Below, piece by piece: positions 48,034 through 61,513 of a DNA stretch of 64,000 nucleotides. Under the pieces are notes generated by a model, which did no database searches, was not told where the DNA came from, and saw only the letters and a list, made by a program, of their open reading frames with translations. Origin of the DNA: Aulostomus chinensis (Eukaryota; Chordata; Actinopteri; Syngnathiformes; Aulostomidae). A program made the translations under genes and the position numbers. How positions within the stretch are numbered: the stretch's first letter is position 1; each line of letters opens with the position of its first letter. The stretch lies in assembly GCA_037954235.1 (NCBI GenBank), contig JBBMOA010000020.1:16708677-16772676 (forward strand), read 5' to 3'.

Positions 48034-48100
48034 AATGTAAAGGTCTACAGGAGAAGGATAGTGCTAATATACTTACTTGAATATGAAAGCAGTAAGTCAC
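48034..48100. repeat. 67-bp direct repeat, copy B
   Basis: Second copy, 865 bp downstream of copy A. The interval contains no coding sequence I can support, only a T17-type run near 47,672. Confidence 0.8.
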
Positions 48101-51100
48101 ACTCGTCATTATTCGTCATTAAAAATCTATTCTATGCAGAATGACCGTTATTTTTGTGTGTTTTTGAAGTTCTGTTTTAGTCGGACTAACTCCTCTAGCC
48201 TGAAATCTGCTCCTCTCTTGGGGAGGTTGTTGTGTTCTCAGCCAAGCAAACGTACAAATCTACAGACTCCACAGACGGGGAGCTGCTGTAGAACAGATAA
48301 AATGTGCTCTGGCGTGGCGTGTTGAGAAACGATAATACTTGAACACCACAGACAACAAATGAAGAAGATTGCAATGAGTTTCCATGGAGAGAATCTGCAG
48401 GCAAGTTGGGTATTTGGCTCACATGATGCTCTCTACCAAAGGGGAAAGTTTGGATTTGAACATCCAGACTGAGTAATAATCAAATAGACTTCCTTTTAGC
48501 GATTGATTCAGTCTGTCCTGATATTAAATAACCAGTGACATTTCTACTATGTGACGTTTTCCCCAAAGGGAAATTGAGCTCTTGTATAATCTTCGGAAAA
48601 GGTCAATAATATATCCATGGGAAGCAAAAAAAAAAAAAAAAAAAAAGTTTATGCACAGTACTTTTCTCAATGTTTCATCTTTAAGGAGAATAAAAATGCA
48701 GCGCCTCCATTTTCTCTGCTGGTAACCGGGTGACGAAAAGTGATAAACAGAGATTTACTGCAGATCTGTTTCCCACATATATTATTATTAACTTTGAGTT
48801 GTGATGCTGAGATAAGGCTGAATGACACACTGTAGATAATGAAGGATTCTTTTCAAAAGATCCAGCAGAGCAACCTTTCCCTGGAGCTGATAACGGAGTC
48901 CAGATTTTTAGAGAGAAAACTTAGAAATACGTGTTCAGTGATGAAATCATCTGCGTGTGTGTGTGTGTTACTTTTTAAATCTGATTATCTATTTATGTAT
49001 TGCATGAAATGATGCATTTGAAATAAAACAAAGGAGCAGTGTATCGGATTACATCGTTAACATCATCAATACATACCAGGAGCTCAACATATTTCTGCAG
49101 ACTACTCCTTCAGGCGTATTCTCATTTCTTCTATTTACTCTTTCAACATAAAGGCTGCTGATCCCGAACCAGTTTAAGACTTCTCAATACATCTGAAGGT
49201 CCACTGACGCCTTTGCGGCGTTGAACGGCAGCTTCCTAGAAATGCCTAATTTACTGGTTTCAGTATTCGCCACGACCTCACACTGTCACTGGTCCATGTA
49301 GTCAATTATGACCAAAAAAATGACAGCAGAGTTCACTACGCAGCATTATAATCACTGATGTGATGCTAATCTCTCTCCACGGATGTCTTGGTTTTACTGC
49401 ATCTTCTCACCCTACAATGCTGATGAGTCATTCACGAGAGGGTGGACTGAAATACTCTCTCTTAAATCACATCTAAACTCTCCAGATTGTTTAAACGTGA
49501 CGTTTTCAGCCGCTGATGACCACAAACAACACTGGATCCTTTTTGAACCTGTGAAATCAACCTAAAAACAGACACCGCCGGCTCTTTGCGATATGTTTTA
49601 TCTGCTGTATTCATATGTGAGGAGAATCCTTTGAGGAAAACTCACCTCGTGTGTTTAAAGACGTGATTAATGTGATTAATTGTCACAGCATCTAACCTGC
49701 TGAAACATCATGAATAACCGTGTGTTCTTTAGAGCACAGGTGCGGCAAGAGAGCTGCCCGCGCAATGATCCAACTGATGTTCTGCACCTCTTCATTTATA
49801 TAAAGGATATTCCAGTCAGTGCTTATATAGTATCTGTCATTCTTGGGCCAAATGTTGCATTTCATCACTGAATCTGAGGAATTTGTGGTGATGGAGGAAG
49901 TAATGAGATTCGAGACATCAATACAGAGGCCGGGATCTTGTTCAAAGCTGCGGGGGTTTCCCTTGACATAAAGGAGGAGGGAGGAAGGTAGGAAGTAAAT
50001 TCATTGATCCGGTGATGAAGAATCAGTTTCAAAGCACATTTTTCTCAGGAGTTCGCCAATGACAATTCCATCAATAGTCGAGGTTACTTATGTGATGCTG
50101 CAGGTGGGATCTCTTATCTCTTATATACGTGTGTTCATTCCTCTACGGTAAATAGAAAATCAGACGAAAGCAACGACGCAAGGCAAGTGACTTCTGTTCT
50201 TGAGCCTTTTTTTTTGGGTTTGTTTTTGTTTTTTGAATGCAGGATTTGATGTCTTACCAAAAGCTAAGACTAGTAAGTTTTAGTCCCCAACATTCATTCG
50301 TGCTGTATTGAGTCAACTGAAATAAAGGGTGCTGATTTCTTTCATGAACAGATGCTCAAAAATGAATACAGCTGCTGTTTAGCGGTTCAAAAATACAATG
50401 GGACCACGGGCAAAGGTTGTTTCAAAGAGGCATTTATTACCTGCTGTTGTGACTCTGGTGATTTTCAGCTTTTGGATGGAAAAAAAACAAACTTGAAGCT
50501 CAAATTCATCACGTGGCCCAAGTTATCTGAAGCCAAGAAATCCAGGAGATTCTATCTGCTGATATTAAATGAGAAATGATTACACCTGACAGAGATAAGC
50601 TTCATCGTGCTTTGTCACTTTAGAATTAGCTATAAGTCATCATTTGCCAGTTATGATTCAATGATATTTTTTGTCAGTTCTGTCTGGTTCGTGGCAATTC
50701 TGTCAATCAACTGTGTCACAAATTAACTAGGATGCCCTATTATGCCATGTTTTTTGTTGTTGATGTTGTTTTTTTTTAATGAAGTAAACGCTTAGATTTC
50801 GCAAGAAAAGGAGAAAGGTGTATCTTTACAGCAGGAATAAAAGCTTAACAAGTCCTCAGGACAAATAAAAGACATGATTAGAACAAAAAGAGCTAGAGAC
50901 GTCACCGTTTGGGTTAGTTAAGGGTCATTAGTGTCCCAATCAGGACTGTTATCTATCCATATCAGAACGATCTGGTTGTGCACGCTGCCTCATCCTGGTT
51001 TTAATCAATATATCTGAGTGAGTACGCAAATCCCCTGCAACATGGCTGGCATAAAAAAGAGGCGTTTCCCCTCACAGATTCAAATTCACGAGCAAAACTT

Positions 51101-54100
51101 TGAAAAACTTACTCTCTCTAGTGAAATCGGCAGATTTACAATCATCTGTACGCATCAAAAAGTTCAGGAAGATAAAAGGAGTTTCGACAAAGTACAGTCA
51201 AGAGCAGCTGTTCCTGCATTTGGCTTGATAAACGCCAAGGCAGCACGTTCACTACAGCTTATAGATATGACGGGGCGGACACTGCCAAAGTTAAAGTGAT
51301 TGCAATAAGATGCAGATGTTGTTTAATAGGTTTGCGAGATTACCTCACTTCACCCTCTCCTTTATCACCCCTCCACACCCTCCCCCTCGCCTCACTCTAA
51401 TGTGCAAGTGTGCTGAAATTAAAACGCAACTGAAAAATAGCTCTTTTCTGCTTGTTAGTTTGCCGCATGGGACCTTACGCGGGGGAGTAATGCAATAGCG
51501 TCTTTCATTAGCTGCACTGATGTTGTCACGTACACTAGATGATCTGATATTGTTAAAGAATATTTTAGTTTTGTTGAGGGGAAAGCTGAATTTCTGCCTT
51601 TGAAGTTGTCAGAAATAGCTAATAGCTTGCTATCTGTATCTGCTCCATCTATAATTACCGTACCGTGGAGTAACTGTCTGACATTTTGGGGAATAGACTC
51701 ACTTCAAAAATGTGAAGAATTATACACTTGAAATTGGATGACATGTTTAGCCTGGCTGTTAAGATGTGTAAAAAGACAAAATATAGGCTAAAGTATCAGA
51801 TAATGGAATTGATTTAGTTAACTGACAGGGCCATTTTAGCCATTTCCTGTTGTTTTTAAGATTTTCCACTTTGCTAACACACAGATAAAGTAGTATCGAC
51901 AATGTTTGGCATGAGAGCAATGAAACTTATTTCCTGAACCCTCTGGGTTAGCCAGAGCTAGCCAGCTAGTAGCATCCTACACAGTGATCGTGAAAAAAGG
52001 CAGGCCTGCTCTGTTGTTTTGGGGAATAGTTATAAACATATACAAAGAATATGAATATGCTTTATGCTGGGAATGTGTCTTTTCTCCATTATTTTACAAG
52101 GGCGCCAGCGCTACCTCCTGGTTTAGCATTGACCCGTGATGTTTATTAGCCTACAGGTGTTTGTTTTCTTTTTTCTACTGTAGCAGAAGGATAGCGGTCT
52201 TTTAGATAAAGCTAAAGTGTGTATGCGTCTACTGGTACCGAAATTCATTCGTTAAGTTAAAAAAAATGGCTCCAAATCTTGTGTTGATGTGAGGCCACTT
52301 CAGCTTCACCAGTAGCTGCCACTAATTTCTACACACCGGTCCTGTAAACTTTTGTATTGTTAAATATATGACATCACTTTACGACTATGAATACTTTGTC
52401 ACGAATATCGGCAAGACAGCAAGTGCAATGTCTTTTTAGAAACAGGTTTGGTTTTTTATTTATTGGAACGACTGAAGAAATCATTCCGATGAATGTTGTC
52501 AGAAGTTTGGTCTGTTGTCACCCAGCCCGCCCACACCTGACAGTCATCGCAGCACATCAGGCCACAGTCACTTTAACACACAACAAAGCAGAATTTGGAC
52601 AAAGCAACATAATCAGAGCTGTAAATGTCAGATGGCAGGGGATATGAAGATCAACAGGACGGCAGTGGTGAAAAAGAAAAAGTTTCACAAGAAAATGAAA
52701 ATAGACTCAGACAATTTAACGAATCTGGTTGCTGTCTTTTTGTGTAAAAAATGACGACATTTGTGTTGGCGAAAACGATGAAGAGGTTCCAAGGTCCCTG
52801 AATTAGAGAGGGGGAAGCAGAAAAAAGAGCGCTTTAATTGGGAAAGGGGAATAATTGAATTGTTTTCATATACGGGCTCTTAATTATTCACATCTGGAGT
52901 CTGCTGTTCTTATGAGCTCTATTATAAGCACAGCTGGTTCACTGAAGAAGAAGCATCTAAAGACTAGGTGTCTGCTTGTCTCAGGAAAACATCCCAAACC
53001 TCAGCTTTTGATGAGCACTGGTTCTTTTACTGCAGCCCCAGTATCTTGCTATCTAGTTTCAAAAGTGTCACAGTGGGCATTTCTTCTTGAGGCATGTTAG
53101 CTGGGACACATGTTAGCAGGACAGTGAGGAGATCCCGTACCTCTGCCGAAGCAAACTCCGCGATGTCATCCGACATGTTTAAGAAACCAAAGAAAACGCT
53201 GTTCGTCACTTCACGCGCACTTTCTTTGAACCAGGTGGTGATATCAGTACGACTAAAATTCAGCTTGGAACTCTGTTACTGAAGACTTCTGACCAAATGT
53301 GAAACCGAACAAATCAACCCACTCAGAGGAGTACGTCAAAGTTTAAACCATAGCATTTCCCGCTGCGATCAGGCGGTGCTATGACTGATCAACCCCAGAA
53401 TTCAATAGGTTCTTCCTTGGCACTTAGCCAAGAACACACACTGACAAGAAGAGAAAAGTACTCAATCGCTCCACGCCCAGCATCTCTGCTATTTCAGATT
53501 GGTGAACTTACCAGAATAAAATTCAAGATAAACTTACATCCAGTTGACCAGATTTTACTTGGCTTCGATCTACGATGACCTGGATGAATGAGAACCTACA
53601 CAGTTACCAGAATAAAATGGTACGTTTACAGTAACTTGTCAAGGAACTCGACTGACGCCACATTTGAGTTCTTGCTCATCTCCTCTGTCTTTTCTGTGGA
53701 TGTTACTGTGTTGTTTCTGTTGAGATTTCAGTCCAAAATGGGTCCAAAACCCTTGTGTCAAAAAAGCACCAGAGCCTCCCCTTTTCTTGGCTTCTGTGCT
53801 CCATGCTATGCCCTTCCATCCTGTTTGGAGAACATCTGCATCATAGTTTTTGTATAATCCTGCTAAGAAACAGACAACAGCAAAAAAAAAAACAACAACA
53901 ACAAAGTCCTGAGCTGGTAATGTGCTGCAGGTCATAAATATCCACTCATCCCAATAAATGCAAAAAGCAAACAAATTAATACAGAATCTGCACGATTACC
54001 AGAGAATTCATCCATGAAGTCTGCTTGCAAAACCACACCAAAGGAAGCTGAAAGGGGCCCGACTGGTCCAAATTGGGACCAATCACCACAAAATGATGTG

Positions 54101-55291
54101 TTGTTTCTGCTCAGAGCATCAGTGGATTGCAGTTTCAGAAGTTACCTCAGAAATCAAAAGCCAAACTAAGAAAAGTGAGGTGACGCTGTGTGCTGGTTGC
54201 CATGACCGGGAAGCGTTCCCTGGCATCTTGGCTTTCCTTTTGAACCCGGATGTGTCTCATCTTAATTGGGTTACTGCTATTTAATCCTAAACGTATTCAC
54301 CTCAAACAAGATGAGACGCTGTTGCCACCAAGTGGTTTGGAAAAATACTGTGACTCTGGCAGACCTTTTTTTTTGGGGGGGGGGGGGGGTGATCTTTATA
54401 AATAGAACCCAAGGACACAGCTTTCTGAGGCTGGCTGGGGTTGTTATAAACTAAATTATATATCTAAAAAAAAAGTTTCAGGGGCAAGGTCTCAAGGGTA
54501 AACACAAGGTCAAGGAGTTGCTCTCACCTCCGCTGTAAAAAGAGAGGAGTTTTATTTGATATTTCAATATTATTGACTGTCATATTTATTGATCGATTAT
54601 GATAAATTTATAAGAAAATATATTTTTATATTTTATGTATTCAAATTAATGGAAGCCTCACAATGTTAAGGAAAAATAAAAATAAAATCATGGATCTGCC
54701 CTTATCCACATTTCAAACACTCCAGTAGTTTGAGCACAAACAGATGAACAAACACCAGAGCCTGGTGAAAATAAACCCATTTAACATATTGCATTCTGCA
54801 CACAGACAAAATCCAATGTGAACGAAGCTGAAATGCTACGTGGCGCTCAGGTTTCCTCACAGCAGACAAGCAGCGAGCCCCGAGGCACCCGTTGACCCCT
54901 CACGGAAGCGTTTCCATGGTTTTAGGAAAGTGATGGACAGGTGAATTCAGTGTGAGGTCCAAAGGTCGTCCTCGGTGTTCCCTCCCTGTTGTGTTGCATG
55001 CTCACACTAATCATACCCTCAGCCTTGACGTGTCATCCATCTCTCTTTCCACGCAGTATTCATCTTCCTCATCCTCATCTTCATTACCCCTCAGAGAAGG
55101 CTGAGAGGCTGCAACCCCACTGGAAAAAAGGGAAACTTCATCTTGCGGTTGTTGTATTTAGCCAGAGCTTGTGACACATCAGCTCCAAGGATATTTTGTG
55201 CAGAATCGTAACATTATTCTATCACATTATCATTCTTTCTTGATAATCATCACTAAGTGCTACACCCCTTAAAAGCTGAAGGGTGTGTGTG
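48101..55291. other. Long intergenic or intronic stretch, nothing recognised
   Basis: About 7 kb without a supported gene. Present are an A19-type run near 48,628, a G11 run near 54,376, and a remnant of a common teleost repeat core near 53,846-53,912 (TTTTTGTATAATCCTGCTAA). Frames up to about 110 codons have no motifs and overlap on both strands. Confidence 0.5.
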
Positions 55292-55321
55292 TTGGTGGTG
55301 GTGGTGGTGGTGGTGGGGGGG
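55292..55321. repeat. GGT trinucleotide microsatellite
   Basis: (GGT)n followed by a G run, about 30 bp. Confidence 0.9.
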
Positions 55322-55753
55322 TTGTCCTTGTTAGTCCCACCAAACAAAAGATGCTCCTGGACAGTTGTAGCTGAGCGATTCCACCACCAGGTGCCATTCT
55401 AATCGGTAACAACAAACCAGAAGGTCAAGCTGTGATCAACTTTTCCACTCAGCGCGGATTGCAAAGGGAACCTGTTCCACATGGTCTGTTCAAATTACCA
55501 CTCTCATCCCATGTGACCTCTCATCGCTGTGCCCTCTCACTCGTGGTAGATCCTCATTGTAAAACCAAATGAGCAGTAAAATGTGTCCAGTCATTTCCGT
55601 GCTGGGGGGGGGACTCTCTGTTGCATCACTGGACTAATTGGATATTACCGGAGTGACATTGGCAGTAACAACACTGTTGCTGTCTCCTCTGTGGAAGTTT
55701 GTTGTTGTTGTTGTTTTATGATTCTTGTCTGATATTTTTTTTCAAATATTTCA

Positions 55754-56140
55754 GGTACTGATTTTTTTTTCTTTGTGCCGAGGTCACATGACATGGAAGC
55801 CATCGAAAAATAACTCTGGGCATTGCAGTAAATGGGGAAAAAAAAGAGTAACAAAATGATTGAGTGATACATTTTGCAAATTTTAAAATGTAGGAGGCAG
55901 TTTAATAAAAGGGGGGGTGTCTAGTATGGACAAGAGTAGTAGGATAGCAGCTGGTAGTGATTTGGAGCCCTGAGGCCTCATGACATGGACGCTATTGAAA
56001 AAAAACATCTATGGATTGTGCAGATAAAATGGCATGAAGAGCTGTGTCTGGTCCTGGTACTGATTTGGGGTTCGTAGGTCACATGACATGGAAGCTTTCG
56101 ACTTCGAAAAAGGGTGTATTTAGCAGTAAATAAAAGAATA
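55754..56140. repeat. Three diverged copies of a ~100-bp repeat
   Basis: GGTA(C/G)TGATTT followed by AGG(T/C)C(A/T)CATGACATGGA(A/C)GC occurs from 55,754, 55,953 and 56,056. Each copy is followed by a 'CGAAAAA' and an 'AGCAGTAAA/GCAGATAAA'-like segment. Spacing is uneven (about 199 and 103 bp), so this is an old local duplication. Confidence 0.7.
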
Positions 56141-56187
56141 CAATGATTGTCACATAAACTTTAAATTGCAATAAATGAAATGTAATA

Positions 56188-56548
56188 CGGGCTGCACGGG
56201 GGTGCAGCGGTCAGCACTGACGCCTCACAGTAAGAAGGTTCCGGGTTCGAGTCCCGGCTCGGGCGCGGGATCTTTCTGTGTGGAGTCTCCATGTTCTCCC
56301 TGTTCCTGTGTGGGTTCTCTCTGGTACTCCAGCTTCCTCCCACAGTCCAAAGACATCAAGAGGGGACGAGGCTGATTGATACTCTAAATTGACCGTAGGT
56401 GTGACTGTGAGTGTGAATGGTTGTCTGTCTCTATGTGTTGGTCCTGTGATGGACTGGTGACCCGTCCAGGGTGAACTCTCACCTGAGGGCTGTTGGGATA
56501 GGCTCCACCCCCACGACCCTTAACAGGATAAGCGGAAGACAATGGATG
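56188..56548 (+). mobile_element. tRNA-like SINE-type element with 11-bp TSD
   Basis: Longer relative of the 43.2-kb element. It has GGGTGCAGCGGTCAGC, box-B-type GGTTCGAGTCC (56,244-56,254), TCTGTGTGGAGTCTCCATG, CCACAGTCCAAAGACATC, GACTGTGAGTGTGAATGG, GTGATGGACTGGTGACC and GGATAAGCGG with an AATGGATGGA tail. An exact 11-bp duplication, GAAATGTAATA, flanks it at 56,177-56,187 and 56,549-56,559. Confidence 0.87.
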
Positions 56549-56559
56549 GAAATGTAATA

Positions 56560-59500
56560 AAACCAGTGAGCCTTATATGTCCCGTCGAGTCCTACAGTGA
56601 CATCACACAAGCTCCACCCCCAATCAGTTGCCACTCTTCTACTGTAATGACAGAATGAGCTGGTAACAATACTTTGACCATCGGTGACACCAGTGTTAGA
56701 TGTTGTTGACCATACACACTTAATCCCCCACGATTCCTCAGCCATCAGTCCAGATGTTTTCGTCCTTCCCAAAACATCCATGGAACCCCTGGAAGTTTCA
56801 TTTTGATGTGAAGTCCATCAGAGTTCCCCAAGATCGTTTGCCTGAAACTAAGAAGTCTCCCAAGAAATTCTATGAATACTAAGTACTGTGTTTCTTAGTT
56901 GGTAAGCCCTCACTAATGCCCTTTCTGGACTGTACTTTGCCTTTGATAGGATTAGAGTTGTGTGTTTAGCTGGATAAGAGGAACGAAGCACATAAAGTGC
57001 AAAGACTGCATTTAAGGGCCAGTCTTCACCAGAATTTAAAAAGCACAAATATCACTTTAGACCAGAGGAGTGGCTAGATTGATTTCGCGTTTCCCATCTT
57101 AATGTCAGTGGCAGTAATGGAAATTGCAAAAAAAAAAAATAAAAATCAGTCACAGAGATCGACTTTGTTATGGCGGCAATATCAAGAAGTTGAAGGTCTG
57201 ACATGACTCGTAATGCTGCAAAGTTTTGATTCGTCCTCGGTGTCGAGAGGCTGGAATGCGTGCAGCCACGTTACTGAGCAAAGAAAAGACGGCCGGCTGT
57301 TCGCTCGGGATGCCACACGGAGCTTTTCTAGCTCATGGCCCTCATGGACTCACTCAAACTAGTAAATGATGAATAATAAAACAAATTTTGATTATTTGGT
57401 ATTGTTCCACATAGAGGAAATCCAATATAGAATAAGAAGAATTGAGGAAATATTGTTCAATATGCAGTTTAAATTATATTTTATATCAGTTGTCTGTACG
57501 TTGCTTATTTATTAATTGTTAGACTTTTTTTTTTATTCATCTTTATGCACTTTTTTTTAATAAAATAATAAAGTTTTATATATTTAATGTCAAAGAGCAT
57601 AAGGCTTAAAAGGCTGTGATTAACCAGTAACCACATAAACACGCGAGCAACAAATTCATTCACGTCACTATCTGTTCTACGTAATAATCCTCGTCGTTCG
57701 CCGTCTCGGCTCTGGAGCACTCTGCGCTAATGAAAAGATGTCATGTTCGCTCCAGACAATGATGGATTGAAAGAACACAACCTCTTGAAAGATCCCTGGC
57801 TCGCTTCCACGTGCAGGAGGAGGAGGAGGAGGAGGAGGAGGAGCTCTGCCAGAAAAAGGTTCAGATATGTGATTGATGCTGGTGAACCACAACCTCCAGC
57901 AGATTCACAATCTGGAGAAGCCGCTTGTTGTCCTGCTAGCTGACACAATACGACCAACAATTTGCTGATGAAATCTGGGGGGGTGGTGGGGGTGATAATA
58001 TCTCTGGATGGACGATGATTTACTGCTTTGTTTTCTTTTTTTTTTCTTCTTTTTTTCAATATACCAATAATTTTGTTTGACTTTGGACGGAGTTTGCATT
58101 TATTTTACTGTACCAAAAAAAAGTCAGTTTTGGATTCGGCTGATTTTCCTGCCACGTTCGCTCACTCTATTGACAGAATTTAGTGGTGAGAGCATTTTAT
58201 CCACCACCGTCCTTGACCGGCCCTAAAGATCCACATCTGATCAAGTCCTCAAGAGTAAAAGAACTTGTCCTATATCGTCAAACACGTGATGTTCCAAACA
58301 GAATATGAAAGCGGTGTTATCCACAATGCTGCCTTCAACAGCTGTTTGTGCTTTCCAAAATGTCAAACTACCCCTTTAATTATTAGTCTCACGCAATGAA
58401 AGATCTTGGTCTCAATTACGGCAAAATACTGCGTCGAAAGTTCAAGTCACCTGTGGTCGGCTTCCGGACGGCTGAAAAGGTTTGAAGATGGAAAGCGTTG
58501 ACTTTAAAGTCTCAGCCAAGTGGGAAGAAGAAGAGTGAAAAGGAGACTGAAAGCTGCATGAATCCTCAAAAACAACGTCGTGGAATGACTCCAGCTGCTC
58601 ACTCATACGTCACCAGCAGCAGTGTGGCGTCTGGGCGCGCGCCACATTCATCGCCGGGTGTAACGAGAGGACAGGCCTGTTGACCATTTGGCTGATAGGA
58701 CAGAGGAGCAGGCCACACGAATCAAAGCTGCCAGTCTCTTATTGAACAGACCGTCCACAGGAAGTAAGATTCGTTAGCCGGGTCACAGGGAGACGAAGAG
58801 AGAGCTGAGCACAGGAAGTCCCGGGCGTTTGATTCAGCTAAACCTGCACAAAACAACAACTAGCATCGACTCCTGTCCTGTGTACCTACAATGAAGAAGG
58901 AAACGGTACAGGGTCGAGTGTTAATCACCCAACTGCGCGCTACTGACACGAGATTAGATGAGATTAAATATGATAAAATAGAATAAAATAAAATAATCAT
59001 TTGTCGGAGACTGCGAAAATTACAAGTTTGAGCCATGAGTAAATACACAAAATAATGAATAGACTGATTCGAAGGTTCATTTTTAAATGGAACAGAGACA
59101 ATATTCCATGCTTGTTCTACAACAGCAGGTCGCAGTGCCTGCTCTGATGACTCATCGTCACAGAGCTCAAGAATGGCTCACTAATTGTATTTGGGGCACC
59201 ACATTGGGATCACATGGCTGCAGTGTGTCATAGACTACAGGATCAATACCAGGCCAACACCAGTTATAAGCTGACTTGTTTTTTAAGTTGACTAGTTGCT
59301 GTTCTGAAGTGGAGTTAATTGTTTGGAAAATTGGTTCATCTGTGGATTTTATCATTTGTTATTCCCCATTTTTGTGCCACAGAAACTACATCTTTCATTT
59401 AAAAATGCCATGTAGTCATTCAGGCTTCCAGATGTGTGTGAGTGTGAGTGTGTGTCTTTGAGACTCAACAGTCTTTCAATGAGCTGGAAGTCTATCATGC

Positions 59501-59839
59501 AAACTTCACTTTGATCGAGGAGCAGGATGTGACCGCCCCCTAGTGGACGTAAAATGAAAATGTTATTGCCATTTTAAGGTGAAGCAAACGTTCAAGCCCC
59601 CAACTCTATGGAGCAAATGGGAGTATTTGGAGAAAAGTAATGATTTGTATTCATTAGTGTGTAAATCACATATTTGCTTAAATTGAATGTCAAATCTTAA
59701 TTTCACACAAAAATCCATACGGGCCCATTTGAGAGGACCCCCTATGTTTTACCTGGCAACAGCTGATGCAAACCCCTTTATTCATCCTTCCACACACACA
59801 TAAACATTCTTTATCTTCGTGAAAAGAGGCTGAATGATT
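56560..59839. other. Region upstream of baalc, nothing coding recognised
   Basis: No supported exon. Contains a (GGA)n run at 57,815-57,844, which makes poly-Leu and poly-Arg frames, and several A/T homopolymers. Confidence 0.5.
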
Positions 59840-60130
59840 GAAGATTGACTAAAATAAACTCTCGTTTGTCCGGTCATCATAGGGGGTGACGGAGGAAGGT
59901 GCGCGGCGTGTCGCCGACCGGAGGAGCGTCATTATTGACAACATGTTGGTGGACTTGCAGACGACACGGAGGGAGCGCCGGGGCGACACCGAACATCGGG
60001 ATCCTCCATCGCCGTCGTAAGCTTCTGTCATTCTTGCATTCTAACGATTACCGGAATGAACCGTTTCCCTCTTAATTCACGCCGCCGTGACGGTTTCTCA
60101 CCGGTAGATTTAAGTAAATATCGCTGCGTT
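59840..60130 (+). promoter_or_regulatory. baalc: CpG-rich candidate promoter and 5' exon of baalc
   Basis: CpG density rises sharply compared with neighbours: GCGCGGCGTGTCGCCGACCG near 59,900, GGAGCGCCGGGGCGACACCG near 59,972, and CACGCCGCCGTGACGG near 60,079. A donor-like GTC|GTAAGC sits at 60,017. The baalc start-codon exon has its own strong acceptor at 61,462-61,463, so a non-coding first exon must lie upstream, and a segment ending at 60,016 is the best candidate. No TATA box is visible, as expected of a CpG-type promoter. Confidence 0.45.
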
Positions 60131-60463
60131 TACAGTAACATCCGAGATTTGGATCCTCATCCACGTTTGAGCTTGAAGAAGACAGTAACTACAGCAGGAG
60201 CACAGCCGATAAAATGACTGGATCTGGAGCATTCTGTCAAAATCTGTCAGTACGAATATGGATATGGTCTCATCTCACCGGTGCTTTTGATTTTACTGGT
60301 CCAGACACAGAGGGAGCAGAGAGACCAGTAACAACATAGTGTAGACAACGACAGATGAATGGAGAATCTCCCTGTTTGTCTCATGTCAGAGGAGCTTTTT
60401 AAGTCCTCCAATATTCATACAGACTAAGAAGCTGTCTGAAATGACTAAGAACAGGTGAAACAG

Positions 60464-60466
60464 TGC

Positions 60467-60531
<65 letters not shown>
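60464..60531. repeat. Compound GT/GA microsatellite
   Basis: (GT)n passes directly into (GA)n, about 68 bp, inside the presumed first intron of baalc. Confidence 0.95.
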
Positions 60532-60533
<2 letters not shown>

Positions 60534-61328
60534 TTGCTCTGTCATGGCCTTCTTGAAAATGTCGAACGTTAATAGTTTGCATCTCCACATTTCAGCCGCT
60601 GCTGTCGTGCCTCCTTCAAGTTTCTTGTGTTTTTCAGCGGAATTCCTCACCGACACATTCAACACGTGTTCTCATTCAAATCAATTCATCATGAAAGGCA
60701 ACGCCTCATTCAGAGTTGGCTGTCATCAACGCTGCCAGTGAGAATAACCAGTTAAAAAAAACACTGTTGATAGTTCACAGTGAGAAAGCCTCATCAAACC
60801 AGTACAGCTACTGGGCTACAGGGCGGCCACCCTGCTGGTGTTAGGATTTTACTGTTTATCTACATGACAGGCATTTAAATGATGGAACTCATGAGGCTTT
60901 TGTACACCAATCAATCAAAGTCTTTATTGTTGGGTTTGAAAAATGTTCAAATATACAAGTTTTATGTATGGAAGTGCAATGAGCCTAAAGGACAGTTTGT
61001 AAACCACGTGTTCATCATGTCGCCCTCCTGGTAATCCGGCTTCCTTCTCATCAGTTGTGTAGGTGAGTGGATGTTTTGATGATCAGCTGATGTCCCGGTC
61101 AGAGGATGCTGCCTTCTGATTGGCCCAGAGGAATGTAAAGGTGACTTGACACAGATGGACGTCCTCCACCTGACAGGTTCCCCACAGCTGGTTGCTGTGG
61201 TGTAAGTATTCCAGATGGCGTGTGGGATATATCTGCCTCCGACCTTCCCGAAGATGAACGGCAGATATTTTCTAATATGTGCATCATTTTTGTTTAAAAT
61301 ATAATCAGTTTAATTCTACAATTCTACA

Positions 61329-61372
61329 ATTTCATTTAGCAGACGCTTTTGTCCAAAGCGATGTACAAAACA
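61329..61372. repeat. Interspersed-repeat core (CATTTAGCAGACGC type)
   Basis: TTTCATTTAGCAGACGCTTT followed by TGTCCAAAGCGATGTACAAA is the core of a repeat found many times in fish genomes. It lies about 90 bp upstream of the baalc coding exon acceptor. Family name not assigned. Confidence 0.55.
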
Positions 61373-61513
61373 AGCAAGAATTCAGACTTAGTTTAAAAAC
61401 TCTTTTTATCATCTAGTGGCTCATTTTCTTCTTCTCCTTTCTGTGTCCTGTCCTTCCCGACAGTTTTCTCCCTCGGTTGTGAGCCGGCTGCCAAGTGAAG
61501 TTGACCCGAGGCC

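Noticed and set aside
47654..48109. 151-codon minus-strand frame
   Set aside because: It begins in the 67-bp repeat and ends in a poly-Lys stretch from a T homopolymer; no motif or splice context supports it.
57727..58059. Minus-strand frame with a poly-Leu stretch
   Set aside because: The Leu run is the (GGA)n microsatellite at 57,815-57,844; no domain is visible.
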